Part shown: piece after piece, positions 1-12,019 of the stretch
Layout of the letters: each line of letters opens with the position of its first letter
Position numbering within the stretch: the first letter of the stretch is position 1
Assembly: GCA_001949185.1 (NCBI GenBank)
Contig: BDGG01000004.1
Location: forward strand, 2,040,278 to 2,104,277
Direction of reading: 5' to 3'
Source of the DNA: Ramazzottius varieornatus
Taxonomy: Eukaryota; Tardigrada; Eutardigrada; Parachela; Ramazzottiidae
Length of the DNA stretch: 64,000 nt
Notes under the pieces: model-generated
Seen by the model: only the letters and a program-made list of their open reading frames with translations
The model's database searches: none
What the model was told of the DNA's origin: nothing
Program-made: the position numbers and the translations under genes

Positions 1-96
1 CAAAATATCGCTACCGTTAAAATTACTCCCTGGAACGGCAAATTGTCACGATCTTATTAAAGTACAAAGTATATAGTTTTCGACCGCGCTCCTTAC

Positions 97-601
97 AGTT
101 AAGACTTTTATGAAATCCTCCAGCTTATGAGCAGCATCCTTGTTGAAGTTGTAAGTCTTGAAGGCAACAGCGACGCCGGCACAGTTCACACAGGCATCTA
201 GTCGCCCAAACTTGGATTTTATCTCATCCAAGGCTTTCATAACGTCGGCTTCTTTCGTTACCTGTAGTACAGGAAATTGATGTGCCATGGTTTCACAAAC
301 AGAGGCAAGGGTACTTCGAAGATGACACTCACGTCGACAGGTAGAAACAGCGCATTTTCGCCGAGTTCTTTCGCAATTTCTGCACCTTTGGAATTGGGTA
401 GATCTGCAATCGCTACTTTGCCACCGATAGAGAGGAATCGCTCGACACATCCTTTGCCAAGTCCGGAAGCTCCTCCAGTCACCAACGTCACAAGATTCTA
501 TACAAGAGACAGAGAGCCCGCAATTAACGATAAGTCGTAATATCGAAACAATCTCTCCACAGTACTGACGCAGTTCTGATCACCTTAACCCCGCCGGACA
601 T
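97..601 (-). CDS. HSD17B10: HSD17B10-like 3-hydroxyacyl-CoA dehydrogenase, 5' exons (partial)
   Basis: Short-chain dehydrogenase/reductase. The family is a mitochondrial NAD-dependent enzyme that oxidises 3-hydroxyacyl-CoA and steroids and is also a subunit of mitochondrial RNase P. Three exons are visible: 601-584 (MSGGVK), 497-333 and 261-97, all joined in phase 0 with GT..AG introns. Exon 2 holds the cofactor glycine motif TGGASGLG and an acidic DLPNS segment; exon 3 holds the NCAGVAVA segment, which corresponds to the NAG motif. The order and spacing match the first half of human HSD17B10 (255-261 residues). The catalytic Ser-Tyr-Lys part must lie beyond the left edge. The start is the first Met that gives the expected short N-terminus. 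Identity is well supported; RNase P role is family knowledge only. Confidence 0.88.
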
Positions 602-3600
602 GCTCTCAGTGATCTCCGCAGCCCGCGTCAAAGCTTCTGCAAGGTAAAATCACGGTAGCAGGTGTTCTGGAGTTCAGAAATCAGAAGATATATGGGAGGC
701 TTGCTTTTTTCTTCAGTGAACCGCTAGTGGGACAAATGCTGGGCAATCAAGAATTTTGAGTGTGAGTCGGCTGAATAAAACATAAGTCATGTCATATGAC
801 ATACGGTCTGTGATACTTTGTATTGTCCTTTGTCTTTGCCTTGAACGTAGTGATGTTGGCACATATGAGTATTATATTAAATTAGAACTTATTAGATGCT
901 TTCTGCATCTAATATATCATATTAACATTTTGTTGCCGCCGATACAGTGTGAGGCTATTACGTAATGCTCGCAGAGCTTAGTGATACAACGTTGCGTGCG
1001 ACTTGATACCCCATGTTATCCCTTTTCAAACCACTTCAGGTGGTCTAACATGGGATTTTTGGGCACGAGCTGTCGTTGCAGAGCTGGTTTTGTTCGTAAG
1101 TTTGTGTTTGAACCCCTCTGCCGAACTTTGCCCAGTGAAAGGCAAAGTACAACATTAGTGGAGATGAGCTTGTGAATGGAATGTGACTGAGGAGAAGCGA
1201 AAGCAGGTCACAAAAGAAGGAAATAAGGCTATAGCATTGTATTCTGAGTCACAAGGAATAGTTCAATGGTTGGCAACTTGGGATACGCGCTGCCATCATC
1301 CCAGTTCTCGCTTTCTTTCCTTTTAGCCTTCCTTGGCAGCAACAGTACCCGTTAGGGTGCTGCCCCGCGAATATTTCATGCCTCGGCCGAGGTTTGATAT
1401 TTAGTAGTATTAAATAAGATGAAAGCCAGAGCTAGAATTATCATATTAAAATCAAACCGCAGGGCGCTCCGTATTAAGGTTATTAAAATGCGGATTTTAG
1501 CTTCAGTTGATTAAAGTAATGCCTGATTTACATCAGCAAAAAGCGTGAAACTGTGCGCAGTGTGCTGCGTGCCAGTAAATCCTACGCATCAAGCACCTGC
1601 GCGTCTGTTACACTCACGAACGTTCGAATGTGGTGACTTGATTGAAGCAGCTTATTTCATTTCGGGGACTCACTTGCATACCCGCCATTCACGCTGTAAA
1701 AACCGCGTCGCAGCGTGATCCTGCAACACGTCTAGGATGGCTGCTATCCCAAAAATGCCATCACGGCTTGGAAGAGGGACACCAGGCAGAAGAGACAACA
1801 GCCGCTAAAACTGCTGTTATTTGTGACGGTTCCTTGGTGGTACTTTCAACTGATGAATCAGGACGTTTTTATTGCTGGATATGGATGAAACTGTATGGCT
1901 GGTGAAATTTTCAAGAAAGAAAATTACATTTTCCCGTTGACATGTCGATCTGAAAACGACTGAAATATTATATACATTATAATAAGAACCCAGCGACGCA
2001 AGTTCATATATTAAAATTATATGAGATGCTCTGTGGTCGGAGAATCCTAATTTATAATTTTTATATACTGCTATCCATCCATTTTCACTGTACGCTCTGG
2101 CATTCGCCGAATTTCGGTCCAAACTGGTTCAAATCTTGCCCGAAATTCGAAAACGGTGTCCAGATGTTGCTAACGTGGTCGTTATCTTCAGTTTTTTATC
2201 TTGCAGTTCTGATTCCGAATTTTTTTGTGCATTTTTATATCGCCCGTATGTTTTCATAATACAGCTCATTGCTTAGCAAACTAGCAAATACTTGGTGGTT
2301 CAAACCTACCCGAATTCCACTTATGTTTGCCTGATCTCGCTCTTTTTTTTTAAATGATTTAGCAGTGGATCGTAAGTTTCCGAAGTCCACATGTGGATCT
2401 GTAGACAGTGATCGATGGGATACACGTTTCGCCAAAACTTGGTGCAGCACTTTCTCCAAATCCGCGTGATCAAACGAACGAAAATCTCCCCGGTACCCCG
2501 TGCGGCAGCACGAACATGCAGCTTTTACATCTGTAAAAAACTATAAAAGACTACCGTAGCATTTTTCAAATAAAATTTTTATTCTTGGGAAATGAACCAG
2601 CAGTGTTTCAACAGAAGTTCCAAGTGTAAAATCATACAGCGCACGCCAAGATTGACCTTGAGAAATGGCGGGGGATGGGGTCGTCTTATTTTAAAGCAGC
2701 TCACCATAAAACAGCGTCTGTCCGGTTCCCAAACTTTATTGGCTGTAGATCGCAGGCACGATCCAACGCCACTCCGAGCTGGCGCACCAGATAATAATTC
2801 GTTAGGCTAATAAGAAGTAGAGCTATCAGTTTCTTCCAAAAAGCTACGCAGAAAACAAAGTCACCGAAGTAGCCAATTGGGTCTTATGAAATATCACCGC
2901 ACGAAACCGTTGTGATTGTATGAGATTATCGTTTCAAGATTCACAAGAGTTTCTGCGGGTTGCTAAAAATCTGAGCTGGAAAGGCACAAAACGGAAAAGG
3001 TCGATTAAACCAAATGGCTACTGAAAGTGAATATTCGAGGTAGAGCAACAATACTATTAAAAACGGAGCAACCTCACAAAAGATCGAAAAGTGGCTGTTC
3101 TACTGCGCTTGGTTCCGGGTTTCAAAATATTTTATCTTCAATCACGAACCGTCTAAGACGCGACAAAACTTTTTGTTAATTGGACGATATCAGTGGACAC
3201 TTCGAGAACTTGTTGGGGTGGATAAAAAAACAAAACCAAAGTTGTCTAATGGTTTCGATCTACGCAGTTTGAGGTTCCCTTGTGAGTGCACGATGTTTGG
3301 AAGGAGCCTACGAGGTTTATTCATTCCGAAAAGAGCATAGCTTTCAATATCTACATTGCCATTCTTTTGCGCTATCCGTTTCCGTTTTTCTACATTATTG
3401 ACAAGCTGCGAGCGAGCCGAAGGCAAAGCGAACAGCCTGTATTGTATTAAAATTATATTAGAACTCTGGTAGAGCCCGGAATCTGGCCGCATGCGCTGTA
3501 CTGCACTGCAGCTGTGCTGTGCTGTGCTGCAGCACAGCTACAGCGCGTGAACTAACGAAATCTGTGCGGCACAGCACAGCATACAGCAGGAAGCCATAGA

Positions 3601-4041
3601 CTACCGCGCAGATGCACCTACCGGAACCTAACAAGAATTACAGTTTTTGGGCATTCGAACGTCAGTCGTCTCAGCTTTGCCGTACTTTCGGGTAACGTTC
3701 TCCAGGGTGACTACCGATTTCGCTGACTAAATTACAAACCACGTCAATACATCGGCGTTCCGCGCAGTTGCACCAGGTCAACGTGCGTCTGCAGCACAGC
3801 TGCTTAGCCACTGGGCATGGAAGTTGTGCAGCACAGCGCTGAGTACAGCGTCCCGGTAATAAGCGCAGCACAGTCACAGTGTACTTTTGGACCAGCGGCC
3901 CAGTGCTCTAAACTCTGGCAGCCCGGGCTTTCTAAATTAAGATTATATCAGGTCGCAATACCCTTAATCCCTTATGCCAACATCACTACTTGAAGGTCAA
4001 ACGTCCGCATTAACCACGAAGCATTCCAAAACAGAAACTAC
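602..4041. other. gene-poor intergenic DNA
   Basis: No protein family is recognisable in this stretch; open frames are short and show no conserved motif. From about 3445 to 3955 it contains a GCTGT/GCACAGC-rich, strongly self-complementary patch (described as a finding). The rest is A+T-rich with no tandem repeat that I can see. Confidence 0.5.
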
Positions 4042-4612
4042 CAAGGGATTTACGCCAGTCGGTCCACTCCAACTCTGAACTCGATTCGCTATATGAGTAG
4101 ATGGAGAGTTCACTGTATATACAGAGGCAGACACCATCGGCGGAAAAAGTTCCTGGACGCCACTACAGGATTCGGGAACAGAATTACAATGGCCGTACGG
4201 CTTCGTCCCAATGACGTAACCAAACCGTTTTGACGTCATGCACTTTGATGTGATTCGTGATTGACAAGGAAGCGATCAGCTGATCGGCGAAGAGTTTGTG
4301 TGGTGCGCCAGACAACTTGGTGTCTTAGCTGTAGTACTTCATGGTGCGCAATTTAGAGCGGCAACGACGTCAAATCCCATTAACTGTTCACCTTATAGTC
4401 AGAGAAAAAATTTTAATCAAGAGTATTATGTCATCGCACCAGACTTGTACGCTACTGTACGACAATAGTTCCTCTGTTGCCGAATTTCGCAGTGGCGTCC
4501 AGGAATTAGTTCCGCCGATACCGTCTGCTCTGTTTCATTGAGTGAACCCTTTTCTATTTCCCCATCTTTTTGCTTCTAGAGTTGAAGTGGACCGACTGGC
4601 GTAAATCCCTTG
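4042..4612. mobile_element. MITE-like fold-back element, family A copy 1 (571 bp)
   Basis: The element begins CAAGGGATTTACGCCAGTCG and ends with its reverse complement at 4612. The inverted arms are similar over about 120 bp: for example the CCTGGACGCCACT segment near 4150 matches AGTGGCGTCCAGG near 4490. No transposase is present, so it is non-autonomous. A second member with the same termini lies at 25710-27995. A target-site duplication is not clear at this copy. Confidence 0.75.
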
Positions 4613-5481
4613 TAAGTTCTAGAGTCTGGACCACAGGTTCAAAATACTTTTTCGCACGGAAAAACGTTGAGACGTCGGCAGAACTTTGTTCAGAGTTCCT
4701 GCAAGAAGACTTCAAGGTGGGAGAAGCGGAGGAACATTCGCTGTGTGATACTGCAGGTCAGTTTTCTGGACTTTCTTGTCCTGGAAACGAAACAGTACCG
4801 GTAGAGTGTTTTGGAGATCTATCCGGATTCGCTTCTTTCGTTGATTTTCCTACAGATTCGCTGCTTCGTACTTCACTGGTCAACAAGTAGGACACTGGAT
4901 AGGGCGTAACTAGCCGAAACCACATCCGGTTGCCACGTGGTCGTGTGCTTTCTTGAAAGCCGGCACGTGGTCTCATTGACGACTTGTTGCTGAGTGAGTC
5001 ATCGATGACTACATCGGCCTATCGTACGTGATGATTAATCCATTTCGAGAGCACGATGATGAGACAAAGCGCAATGGCAGGCGAGGCAGACCGACGTGCC
5101 ATCGCGGTTACTGTCCACCAAGAGCCCATTAAACGGCAGCCAGATAATTTTATGAATCTCTTGAAGTTTCGCGTTTGCACGTCACGGACATTAATAATTT
5201 AATCACGATCATGTGTCTGGCAGAATTATGAATCCCTCCAGAGATCCACAGCGTTGAATTTTCGAAACGTATGTTATGCCGTTTGTTTTCATTGCTGTAC
5301 AAACGGTTGAAATGAATGGTGGTAACCTGTTAGAGGGTTTATTTGTATACGCGTAGGTGAAGCAGGTGTATAATCATAGTGCCTTCCGTTGTTCCAGATG
5401 TGGACACCATTCCTTGGCGCATCTGAAGTATAACCTGTGGATTACTCTGGTACTCGTACAAAAGAGGAATAATCAATCAAG
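4613..5481. other. intergenic / dynamin 5' region
   Basis: No gene recognised. The last part must contain the dynamin promoter and leader. An in-frame TAA lies three codons before the dynamin ATG at 5482. I cannot locate a transcription start. Confidence 0.4.
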
Positions 5482-8400
5482 ATGGGTGGACGAGGGGGGA
5501 ATGTTGGGATGGAACAGCTGATTCCCATCGTCAACAAGCTGCAAGATGCCTTCACACAACTGGGAATGCCCTTGGCTCTGGATCTGCCACAGATTGCTGT
5601 AGTTGGCGGACAAAGTGCTGGGAAGAGTAGCGTGTTGGAGAACTTTGTCGGACGAGACTTTCTGCCTCGTGGAGCAGGCATCGTAACGCGAAGGCCGTTA
5701 GTCCTGCAGCTGGTCCATTCTAATGTCGAATATGGAGAATTCCTCCATCAGAAAGGCAGAAAGTACACCGACTTCGACGCCATTCGGAAGGAGATTGAGG
5801 ATGAGACGGATCGTGTGACGGGCAGCAGGAAGAATATCTCCAATTTACCTATCAATCTTCGGGTGTATTCTCCACACGGTAAGGAAGGTTCCATGATGTA
5901 ATTGCTTATCGATCCTTTGGCGTTTGACACATGTTGCATATAGTCGATATCTCCCTCCTTGACATTATCTGTTTACAGTGTTAAACTTGACGCTGGTCGA
6001 TCTGCCGGGAATGACCAAAGTGCCCGTGGGAGATCAGCCACCTGACATTGAAATACAGATTCGCGAAATGATTTTGGAGTTTGTCCGGAAAGACAACTGC
6101 CTCATATTGGCCGTTTCTCCTGCCAATGCTGATTTGGCCAACTCGGATGCCTTGAAGATCGCCAAGGAAGTCGATCCTCAAGGTACTTAGAGGCTCTCGA
6201 TGACAGAAACGGGATCTAAGCAAGCAAACTCAATAAGATCGTTCTTCCCAGCGGCGCACGTTCCCAGCCAGTAACACCGAGAAAGTGCGCCACTTGGAAA
6301 AATTATATTGTCCAGTTTGTTTGCCGAGCTTCCAAATTTGTTACTCATGCTGTACCGTATGTGATGAAATTATAGAGGAACACAAAATTCTCCGCATTCC
6401 GTTCATTTTTTTTCATTTGCGAAGGTATTCGGACGATCGGTGTCATCACCAAGCTCGATCTGATGGACGAAGGAACTGACGCTCGTGAGATATTAGAGAA
6501 CAAGCTGCTACCGTTGCGTCGTGGCTATGTGGGCATTGTCAATCGAAGTCAGAAGGATATTGAAGGAAGGAAAGACATCAAGGCAGCTCAAGAAGCCGAG
6601 CGACGCTTTTTCCTGAGTCATCCGGCCTACAGGTGCGGGCTTTTTTCTCGATACGTGGGTGTGGCAGTTATTTCTAACCGCTCCGTTAACCAATAGCTTA
6701 AAAAACAACAAAATTATAGTGGGAAAAATCGCTGTTGAAATTAGCACAGAAATCGATCTAATTAACGATGACATAAGAATGCATAAGACTGACGATGGTT
6801 ATCTGCTTTTCTCACAGGCATATGGCTAGTCGGATGGGAACTGCGCACCTTCAGTTGGTGTTGAATCAGCAGCTGACAAATCACATTCGCGAAGTCTTAC
6901 CCGCTTTGCGCGACCGTCTGCAGAAGCAGGTTTTGTCTATGGAGAAGGATGTAGAAGAATACAAAAACTTCCGCCCCGATGATCCCTCTAGAAAGACTAA
7001 AGCCATGCTGCAGATGATTCAGCACTTCTCCACCGACTTTGAGCGGTCCATTGAAGGTTCCGGGCATGGTGGGAACGAGACGGTTAACACGACTGAACTG
7101 AGCGGTGGTGCTCGTATCAACCGCATCTTCCACGAACGCTTCCCTTTCGAGATGGTGAAGGTTGAGTATGAAGAGAAGGAGCTACGGCGCGAGATTGCCT
7201 TCGCCATTCGTAACATTCACGGTGTTCGTGTGGGTCTGTTCACTCCAGATAAGGCCTTTGAACATATTGTCAAGAGACAGATTGTGAAACTGAGGGAACC
7301 AGCCATGAAGTGTGTCGACTTGGTCGTCATTGAGCTGTCCAACATCCTAAAGAAGATTACGGAAAAGCTGGCGAGGTACCCACGATTGAGGGATGAAATC
7401 GATCGGGTGGTAACGACACACATCCGCGAACGCGAGCAGAACTCGAAGGACCACATTCAACAGATGATTGACATTGAACTGGCCTATATGAACACCAACC
7501 ATGAAGACTTCATTGGCTTCACTCGAGCAGCACAAGGTACCGTATAATCAACCAAAGCAAACCAGAACAGAAACGAGACTATTTCCCACGCCAAGGATGA
7601 TCAAAAATATCGTTTCTCCAAGTCGCGCACGCTTCCAGCTAGTGACACAAGAACCGTGCGCCACTGGGAGAAATTATCTTGTTGAGTTTATTTGCCGAGT
7701 TCCCATTGCATCGGTTATCCACGGCCGATATACTAGCGAGAGATAGATTGAAAAACGATTTGATGTCGAACGAGGAAATATCAAGGAAATAGCTTCGACT
7801 TTCCCGTAGGTGCCGCTGATGTGCCACAGAAGCAGAAGTTGGGTAATCAAGTCATCCGCAAAGGTTGGTTGTCCGTGGCCGGTATGGGTGGCTTCATGCG
7901 AGGAGCCAAGGGCTACTGGTTCATCCTGACCAGTGAGAATCTGTCTTGGTACAAGGACGAAACGGAAAGCGAGAAGAAGTTCATGCTTCCGCTGGAAGGG
8001 CTGAAGTTCCGCGACACGGAAACAGGGTTCCTGACACGGAAGCTGGCCTTTGCCTTGTTCAGCCCGGATGGTCGCAATGTCTTCAAGGACCTCAAACAGC
8101 TCGAACTGTCCTGTGAGAACCAGGAAGATGTTGATAGCTGGAAAGCATCGTTTCTTCGAGCTGGTGTGTACCCGGAGAAGGAGCAACCACAGCACAAAGA
8201 AGAGGACGTAAGTGCAAAGTAGCTGAGGCTCGGTAAAGTGATGTGGAATAACTGATGGTGCCAAAGATTGAAATTACATTTTACTCTACAATCGCACGGC
8301 CGCAGAAGATAATGTTGTTTCATGTGGCTGACCAAAAATTTAATATCTGTTCAATCTAAAAGTATTTGCTGGACGTAGATTGACCTATCTTTCCCGTTAA

Positions 8401-9421
8401 TAAGCTAACAAATGTTGTTTCCCTACCAGGAAGAAGAGATGTCGGTCGACCCACAGTTGGAGCGGCAAGTGGAGACCATTCGCAATCTGGTCGAATCGTA
8501 CATGCGAATCGTCAGCAAGAACGTTCGCGACTTGGTGCCGAAGACCATCATGTACACCATGATCAACGAGACAAAGGAGTTTATCCAGGGTGAGCTGATG
8601 GCCGCCATGTACTCTGCTGGTGACCAGTCCACGCTGATGGAAGAGTCGGCGGAAGAAGCTACACGTCGAGACGAGATGCTGAGAATGTACAACGCCTGCA
8701 AGGACGCGCTGAAGATAATCGGAGACGTCACGGTACAGACAGTGGCCACTCCAGTACCTCCGCCCGTCAACGACGAATGGATAAAGCCCATCGAGAATGG
8801 TGGAACTCCTTCACATGGCATAACGAATGGAACCGTGGGCCACAGAGCAGGTATGAACACGCCGCAAAGCCGAGGTGAAAACTGCAGAGATTTTCAGCTT
8901 GTAATTCTGCTCCTTTTCTATGAGAATAAATGACAGGGCCGTGCCGGGCACTGACCTGTTCGAGTTCTCGGCATGAATTATTCGTAGAAAAGAGGGCGAA
9001 ATAAGCTAGCCGAGTAGATTCCCTCTTCGTGCCGTGACTTGACTTGAGTTAAAATCAGCTTGACAGTATGACTTTGACAGGCATCGGTATAAGACCTCCA
9101 CCAGGAGCAAGCACGCCCAGTGTTGCCCGCTCGGCACCGGCACCTCCACCGGGTACACTGCAAGGAATTAACCCGGCCTTCAACGGAAGACCTCCAGCTC
9201 GGCCTTCGCCCAGCTTCAGTGATGGTAGTGTGGGCATGTCGCCGGCTTCCAATGGTGCCGCGTGGGGAGGTGGCGGTGGACTGCCGAGCCTGCCACCGCC
9301 ACTCATTCCCAATCGGCCAGGCGGACAGCCCATGTCCAGCCACGGTAGTAACCCCAACATGATGCAGCCACCTCGACTCCCAGACCGTCCTATGATCCCA
9401 TCACGATCGAACGTCAAGTGA
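5482..9421 (+). CDS. dynamin (membrane-scission GTPase), complete
   Basis: Large GTPase that assembles round the necks of endocytic pits and cuts them from the plasma membrane. Seven exons: 5482-5878, 5979-6182, 6425-6632, 6818-7536, 7810-8207, 8430-8850, 9081-9421; they sum to 2688 nt, 895 residues plus TGA. Domains in order: GTPase with P-loop GGQSAGKSS near residue 39, switch motif DLPG, and TKLD (in [10 protein letters not shown]); middle/stalk; PH domain beginning [11 protein letters not shown] with [13 protein letters not shown]; a short proline-rich tail with PPPP/PxRP motifs for SH3 partners. Length is close to human DNM1 (864). Start supported by an upstream in-frame TAA. Introns 2 and 4 each carry a copy of an 88-nt hairpin repeat. 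Single animal dynamin (shibire type); paralogue assignment is not possible here. Confidence 0.97.
6241..6328 (+). repeat. 88-nt hairpin repeat, copy in dynamin intron 2
   Basis: Member of a dispersed family (other copies at 7611, 41709 and 42788). The 5' arm ends GGCGCACG and the 3' arm is GTGCGCCACTTGG; a conserved tail ending TTTGCCGAG follows. It aligns along its whole length with the intron 4 copy. Confidence 0.7.
7611..7700 (+). repeat. 88-nt hairpin repeat, copy in dynamin intron 4
   Basis: Arms CTCCAAGTCGCGCACG and CGTGCGCCACTGGGAG fold on each other around a loop containing CAGCTAGTGACA. The tail ending TTTGCCGAG is shared with the intron 2 copy. Confidence 0.75.
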
Positions 9422-9883
9422 GCGCCATTTTCTTTTCCCGGTTGGTTTATTATTAATCCAGTGAATGCCGCACTGGATGCAGCCTTTTTTTACTGTATAC
9501 TTAAACGCGGGGCATGTAATTCCTTCTGCTATCTGTGGTAGATTGTACTACCAACTGTAGCTCTCATTGTTTAGCGTTTTCTGCAACATGCCCGAATGTT
9601 TTTATCGAAAGTTTAATTCATTAGTGATAAGCATAACACCTTTCGGCTAACTAGTACGAGCTCCACTTCATTATTTATCCCCCGATTTCTAAACGTCATT
9701 GTTCTAATGGACCTGTCTATTTACAGTTACACATCTCAGTCCCGTTCACTACTTTCGATATATATTTTATTGTAAAATATAATGAAACAGACATTCGAAA
9801 CCGCAGATCATGTGAAGTTTCAACGGATTGGTCGGTAGGTCGTACAAAAGTTGGCTAAGACTGTCATAAAGCACTCAGGAAGT
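9422..9883. other. dynamin 3' flank, A+T-rich
   Basis: Downstream region between dynamin and the convergent small secreted-protein gene. No gene seen; it presumably carries both 3' untranslated regions. Confidence 0.4.
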
Positions 9884-10240
9884 TCAGTATCCTCCTCCGT
9901 AGTTGCTGCTGTAGCCGTGGTCAGAGGCAAAGACGGCCTTCGCGTATCCAGTATCTCCTTGGCCGTACTTGGAGTAGGTGTTGAAGCCTGGGATGCCGTA
10001 GTAGAAGTCAAACTTGTCGTAGTATGGGCTGCAAAAAAAGAAATCTACATGTAACTTTTACAGCTGAGTACTGCACTTTCGGTCTTCAAAGAGCTCCGCT
10101 CATGCTTACCCGTATTTGTTGCCATATCCTCCGTATCCACCTCCATATGAGTCTCCCCCTCTCTTCACTCGGCTCATGCATTCTGCGAGGCAGACCAAAG
10201 CTGCTACGAGGAAAGCGACGAGCAAGATTCGGCTGGCCAT
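9884..10240 (-). CDS. small secreted Gly/Tyr-rich protein A (91 aa)
   Basis: Two exons, 10240-10110 and 10028-9884, total 276 nt. The product starts with a clear signal peptide (MASRILLVAFLVAALVCLAE) followed by a basic SRVKR motif that could be a furin-type cleavage site, then GGYGGYGNKYG, a tyrosine-rich core (YYDKFDFYYGIPGFNTY) and a Gly/Tyr tail. It is a close, divergently oriented duplicate of the gene at 11100-11439: same intron position and phase, same core. No named family recognised. The composition resembles small cuticular, silk or adhesive proteins of invertebrates, which is inference. Shares an 859-bp intergenic region with its twin. Confidence 0.88.
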
Positions 10241-11099
10241 TGTGAATGAAGGCTGGGACTTTGGAGGATCAGGTAGAGGAAGCTAGAGAACTGAGGAACT
10301 CGATCGAGTGATAAACCTGAACAATGCTCCATTGTCTTATGTAGTCTTTCGGTTCCGCGGAACATGACGGAGTTCGATCGCAAGTTCGAAGTCACATCAT
10401 GTCGGGGAAACTGGAATGGACGTCGGCGCGTGGCGACGGCTTCGTAATACCATTTCCGCGCCATCGCTTTCGAGATCTCCCGGTCACCAAGCGGTTACCT
10501 GCACGCTTCGATCGGTACCTGAAGGTCTTTCATGTCGATGTGTTGCACAGTAGTGAACCTCTGGTTCTGACGAGCTTGTAAGGAGCCATGCTTTCCGGTT
10601 TGTTCATCGAATAGCTCTCGCACCCTCTCATTTTAATGCTCCGGCCCGCCCTGCTCGCGACATTGAGAGAGCAGCATGCGGTAAATTATCGGCAACTTTC
10701 ACTTCCGAAAAAACGTCATGAGCCTGATTGCCTCACGATCGAAAGCCATGCAAGATTCGTAGTGCAGTAACGGTGCTGATACTTCTGCTGGTAACGAGGT
10801 ACGCCCGTAAGCAGTCGCTTTTACTTTTTCGCCACGCACACTAATTATCCAACAATAATTAACTTTTTCACGGATATTTACGTTCGTTACGGCTTTATCA
10901 TGAGCAAAGAACTCAGATGTCCGATGCCTCGAGCCTGCGCCCCGCGGACATCGGACAACAGGATGAGTATAAATACCGTACCTTGCATAACATTTTTCAG
11001 TGCACCATTTCCTCTTCCGCCGCTTTCATTTCTCAGTGTATCCCTCTCCTTATCTTCTTGCCCTGCGCCCCAGCGAGCCTTTCGGGAAACACTTGGAAA
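10241..11099. promoter_or_regulatory. bidirectional intergenic region of the duplicate pair
   Basis: Lies between the two head-to-head copies. A good TATA box, TATAAATA at 10968-10975, is 125 nt upstream of the plus-strand ATG. I see no equally good box for the minus-strand copy. Shared regulation is an inference from the divergent layout. Confidence 0.5.
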
Positions 11100-11439
11100 A
11101 TGGCCAGCCGAGTTCTTCTTATCCTTGTCCTTGTTGCAGCTTTGATCTGCTTGGCGGATTGTTCGGACCGAGTGAAGAGAGGAGGCTACGGAGGGGGTGG
11201 TTACGGCGGATATGGAAACGAATATGGGTAAGTAGTCTCTGCCGACTTTCGCTGCAAGAACTCTCAATCCCTATTCTTTTTGCAGCCCTTACTATGACAA
11301 GTTTGACTTCTACTACGGCATCCCAGGCTTCAACACCTACTCCAAGTACGGCCAAGGAGATACAGGATATGCCAAAGCAGTCTTTGCTGGTGAACATGGA
11401 TATGGCGGTGGCTATGGCGGTGGTCATGGTGGCTACTAA
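11100..11439 (+). CDS. small secreted Gly/Tyr-rich protein B (93 aa)
   Basis: Two exons, 11100-11227 and 11286-11439, total 282 nt. Signal peptide MASRVLLILVLVAALICLAD, then SDRVKRGG, GYGGYG repeats, the same tyrosine core as protein A (YYDKFDFYYGIPGFNTYSKY) and a GYGGGYGGGHGGY tail. A TATA box sits 125 nt upstream of the ATG. Intron position and phase are identical to the divergent copy at 9884-10240, so the pair arose by inverted duplication. The N-terminus, mature core and KR site are more conserved between the two than the glycine tail. Extracellular structural role is inferred from composition. Confidence 0.9.
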
Positions 11440-12019
11440 GAACCATTAAGGGCTGTGTGGTATCCCACCAGGAAGTGACACCGGGCATGCATATCTAGTC
11501 AAACACTCCTGGACTCTCAAACCGTCATCTTCCTCGTCTAGCTAAATTCATGCTGTTATTTCTGCGGCCTAGCGCCTTTCAGTTGGGTTAAATTATTTCA
11601 TTTTAGCAAAGATATTATATCTCAATGGTGGAACTTTAAACCGCAAAATTCTGTGATAACGAACTCCGTAAGATATAAAGTTCTTTGCCGCCGGTTTCCA
11701 ACCAGAAGTCGTTGATGAACAATGAAATTTGGAGGTTCGTCAGTATGTCATCTCGCAGGACACGCTCTGGCAGAAGTGAATGAGTCAATCAACCAAATAC
11801 CGCGTAATTGATCACTCTGTAAGTGTATCATAGGTGATGTAAGAGAATCCAGTGTGTGCTTTGTTTTGTTTTGATCCAGGAAATGGTGTTAGAATCTAGA
11901 AACTTCTTAAGCCCTAAACTCCAAAACTACTGAGCATTTGTTTGTATCTGTTCTAAAAGTTGGCTAAGGTGCGACAAAGAACCGGCTGCAAGAGTGGAAG
12001 AATGGACGTCTAGATGCTC
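11440..12019. other. intergenic, nothing recognised
   Basis: Convergent 3' flanks of the plus-strand gene ending at 11439 and the minus-strand gene ending at 12020. No gene or repeat structure seen. Confidence 0.4.

Noticed and set aside
7674-8335. Long minus-strand open frames opposite the dynamin PH-domain exon
   Set aside because: They are antisense shadows of a conserved coding exon and show no domain of their own.
9055-9417. Gly/Pro-rich minus-strand frames opposite the dynamin tail
   Set aside because: Complement of the proline-rich dynamin C-terminus; proline codons read as glycine on the other strand.
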